This document shows, in pieces, positions 5,224 through 5,752 of a stretch of 5,752 bases of DNA (its first letter is position 1; each line of letters starts with the position of its first letter). Both the position numbers and the translations under genes were made by a program. The stretch lies in the NCBI GenBank assembly GCA_027489105.1, contig JAIYAJ010000373.1, positions 1-5,752 of the forward strand, given 5' to 3'. The notes beneath the pieces were generated by a model. The model worked only from the letters and a program-made list of their open reading frames with translations. It was not told the origin of the DNA and ran no database searches. The DNA is from Zymomonas sp. (GTDB lineage Bacteria; Pseudomonadota; Alphaproteobacteria; Sphingomonadales; Sphingomonadaceae).

Positions 5224-5752
5224 CTATTTGCGCAGCGCCGCGCTTTCGTCGCGCTTCGCGCGGAACTCGGAGTCCGCGCTCCATTCCGGCCATGCCCGGC
5301 TGTCGGCGAGCGTGCGGCCCGTCGCGTAGAGCAGGGTGAGGTCAGGCGCGACGTTGGACAGGTCCCAATCGTCGCTCCATTCGTCGGCCGGCTGATGATA
5401 GCGGTCCTTCACATAGGCCTCCGAAAGCGCATTGCCCCGCGCCGCGCCGCCGTTCACCAGATCGATGCCGGGCTCGAAAGAGACGGCCGGAATGCCCGCC
5501 TTCGCCATGGGGAAGTGATCCGATCGGAAGAAGGCGCCCGTCTGCGTATTGGGATCGGGAACGAAGGTCCGGCCCATCGCCTTGCCCTGCGTGACCAGCA
5601 TGTCGAGCAGACCGAGCTTGGCGACGCCCGAGATGGAGAAGTCGCGCGCCTGACCGCCGCCGACGATGCTGTCCATGTTGATGACGCCTGCGGTCTTGCC
5701 CGCGGGATAGACCGGATTCGCGGCATAATAGGTCGAGCCCAGCAGGCCCTTC
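5224..5752 (-). CDS. M28 family zinc metallopeptidase, C-terminal part
   Basis: The frame is open from the window edge to a TAG at 5226-5224, giving the last 175 residues; the true start is outside the window. Family M28 enzymes are di-zinc aminopeptidases or carboxypeptidases, often exported. The visible part begins KGLLGSTYYAANPVYPAGKT, followed by VINMD, whose Asp (residue 27 of the fragment) fits a conserved zinc ligand. FFRSDHFPMAKAGIPAVSFEPG (about 74-95) is the typical SDH-F-G-P block. YHQPADEW (118-125) carries the conserved Tyr-His pair, His119 being the expected last zinc ligand. The tail WPEWSADSEFRAKRD is typical of the proteobacterial subgroup. The first zinc ligands (H-x-D and E-E) would lie in the missing upstream part. 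It points the same way as the fimbrial operon but is separated by 283 bases, so it is probably an independent gene. Substrate is unknown. Confidence 0.9.
   Translation of the reverse strand, partial: KGLLGSTYYAANPVYPAGKTAGVINMDSIVGGGQARDFSISGVAKLGLLDMLVTQGKAMGRTFVPDPNTQTGAFFRSDHFPMAKAGIPAVSFEPGIDLVNGGAARGNALSEAYVKDRYHQPADEWSDDWDLSNVAPDLTLLYATGRTLADSRAWPEWSADSEFRAKRDESAALRK

Noticed and set aside
5054..5293. Minus-strand open frame of 79 codons between the peptidase and pilin genes
   Set aside because: It overlaps the end of the peptidase gene in another frame, has no ribosome site or family pattern, and its downstream half runs through the inverted repeats.
1..5752. CRISPR arrays, tRNA or rRNA genes, insertion sequences
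   Set aside because: No regularly spaced direct repeats, no RNA-gene consensus and no transposase-like frame or terminal repeats were seen.

Overview
The window is GC-rich DNA. Codon use, the DUF4402 pilin type and the peptidase sequence all suggest an alphaproteobacterium, most likely a sphingomonad. This is a judgement from sequence style, not from a marker gene. Every supported gene lies on the minus strand, so transcription runs from high to low coordinates.

Right end (5752 to 5224): the last 175 codons of an M28-family zinc metallopeptidase. Its 5' part lies outside the window. A 283-base gap follows (5223 to 4941). It holds several inverted repeats, two of which cannot form together, and presumably the promoter of the next operon.

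Main body (4940 to 1): a compact fimbrial, chaperone-usher-like operon. In order of transcription it has a major-type DUF4402 pilin (4940-4407), a second and divergent DUF4402-like subunit (4342-3761), a periplasmic PapD-like chaperone (3722-2790), a large outer-membrane usher-like protein (2793-73), and the first 25 codons of a fifth exported protein (76-1). The chaperone and usher genes overlap by four bases (GTGA), and so do the usher and the fifth gene (ATGA), which implies translational coupling. A strong hairpin sits in the short gap between the two pilin genes.

Inferred teamwork: the exported pilins are held in the periplasm by the chaperone, handed to the outer-membrane usher pore and polymerised on the surface as a fibre. 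The second subunit and the fifth protein are candidates for tip, adaptor or terminator roles. The usher differs from textbook FimD/PapC ushers. It carries two C-terminal beta-sandwich-like modules, one with an EF-hand-like calcium loop, and no mature protein encoded completely in the operon contains cysteine. The family is recognisable, but this DUF4402-dependent assembly system is poorly characterised compared with classical type 1 or P pili.
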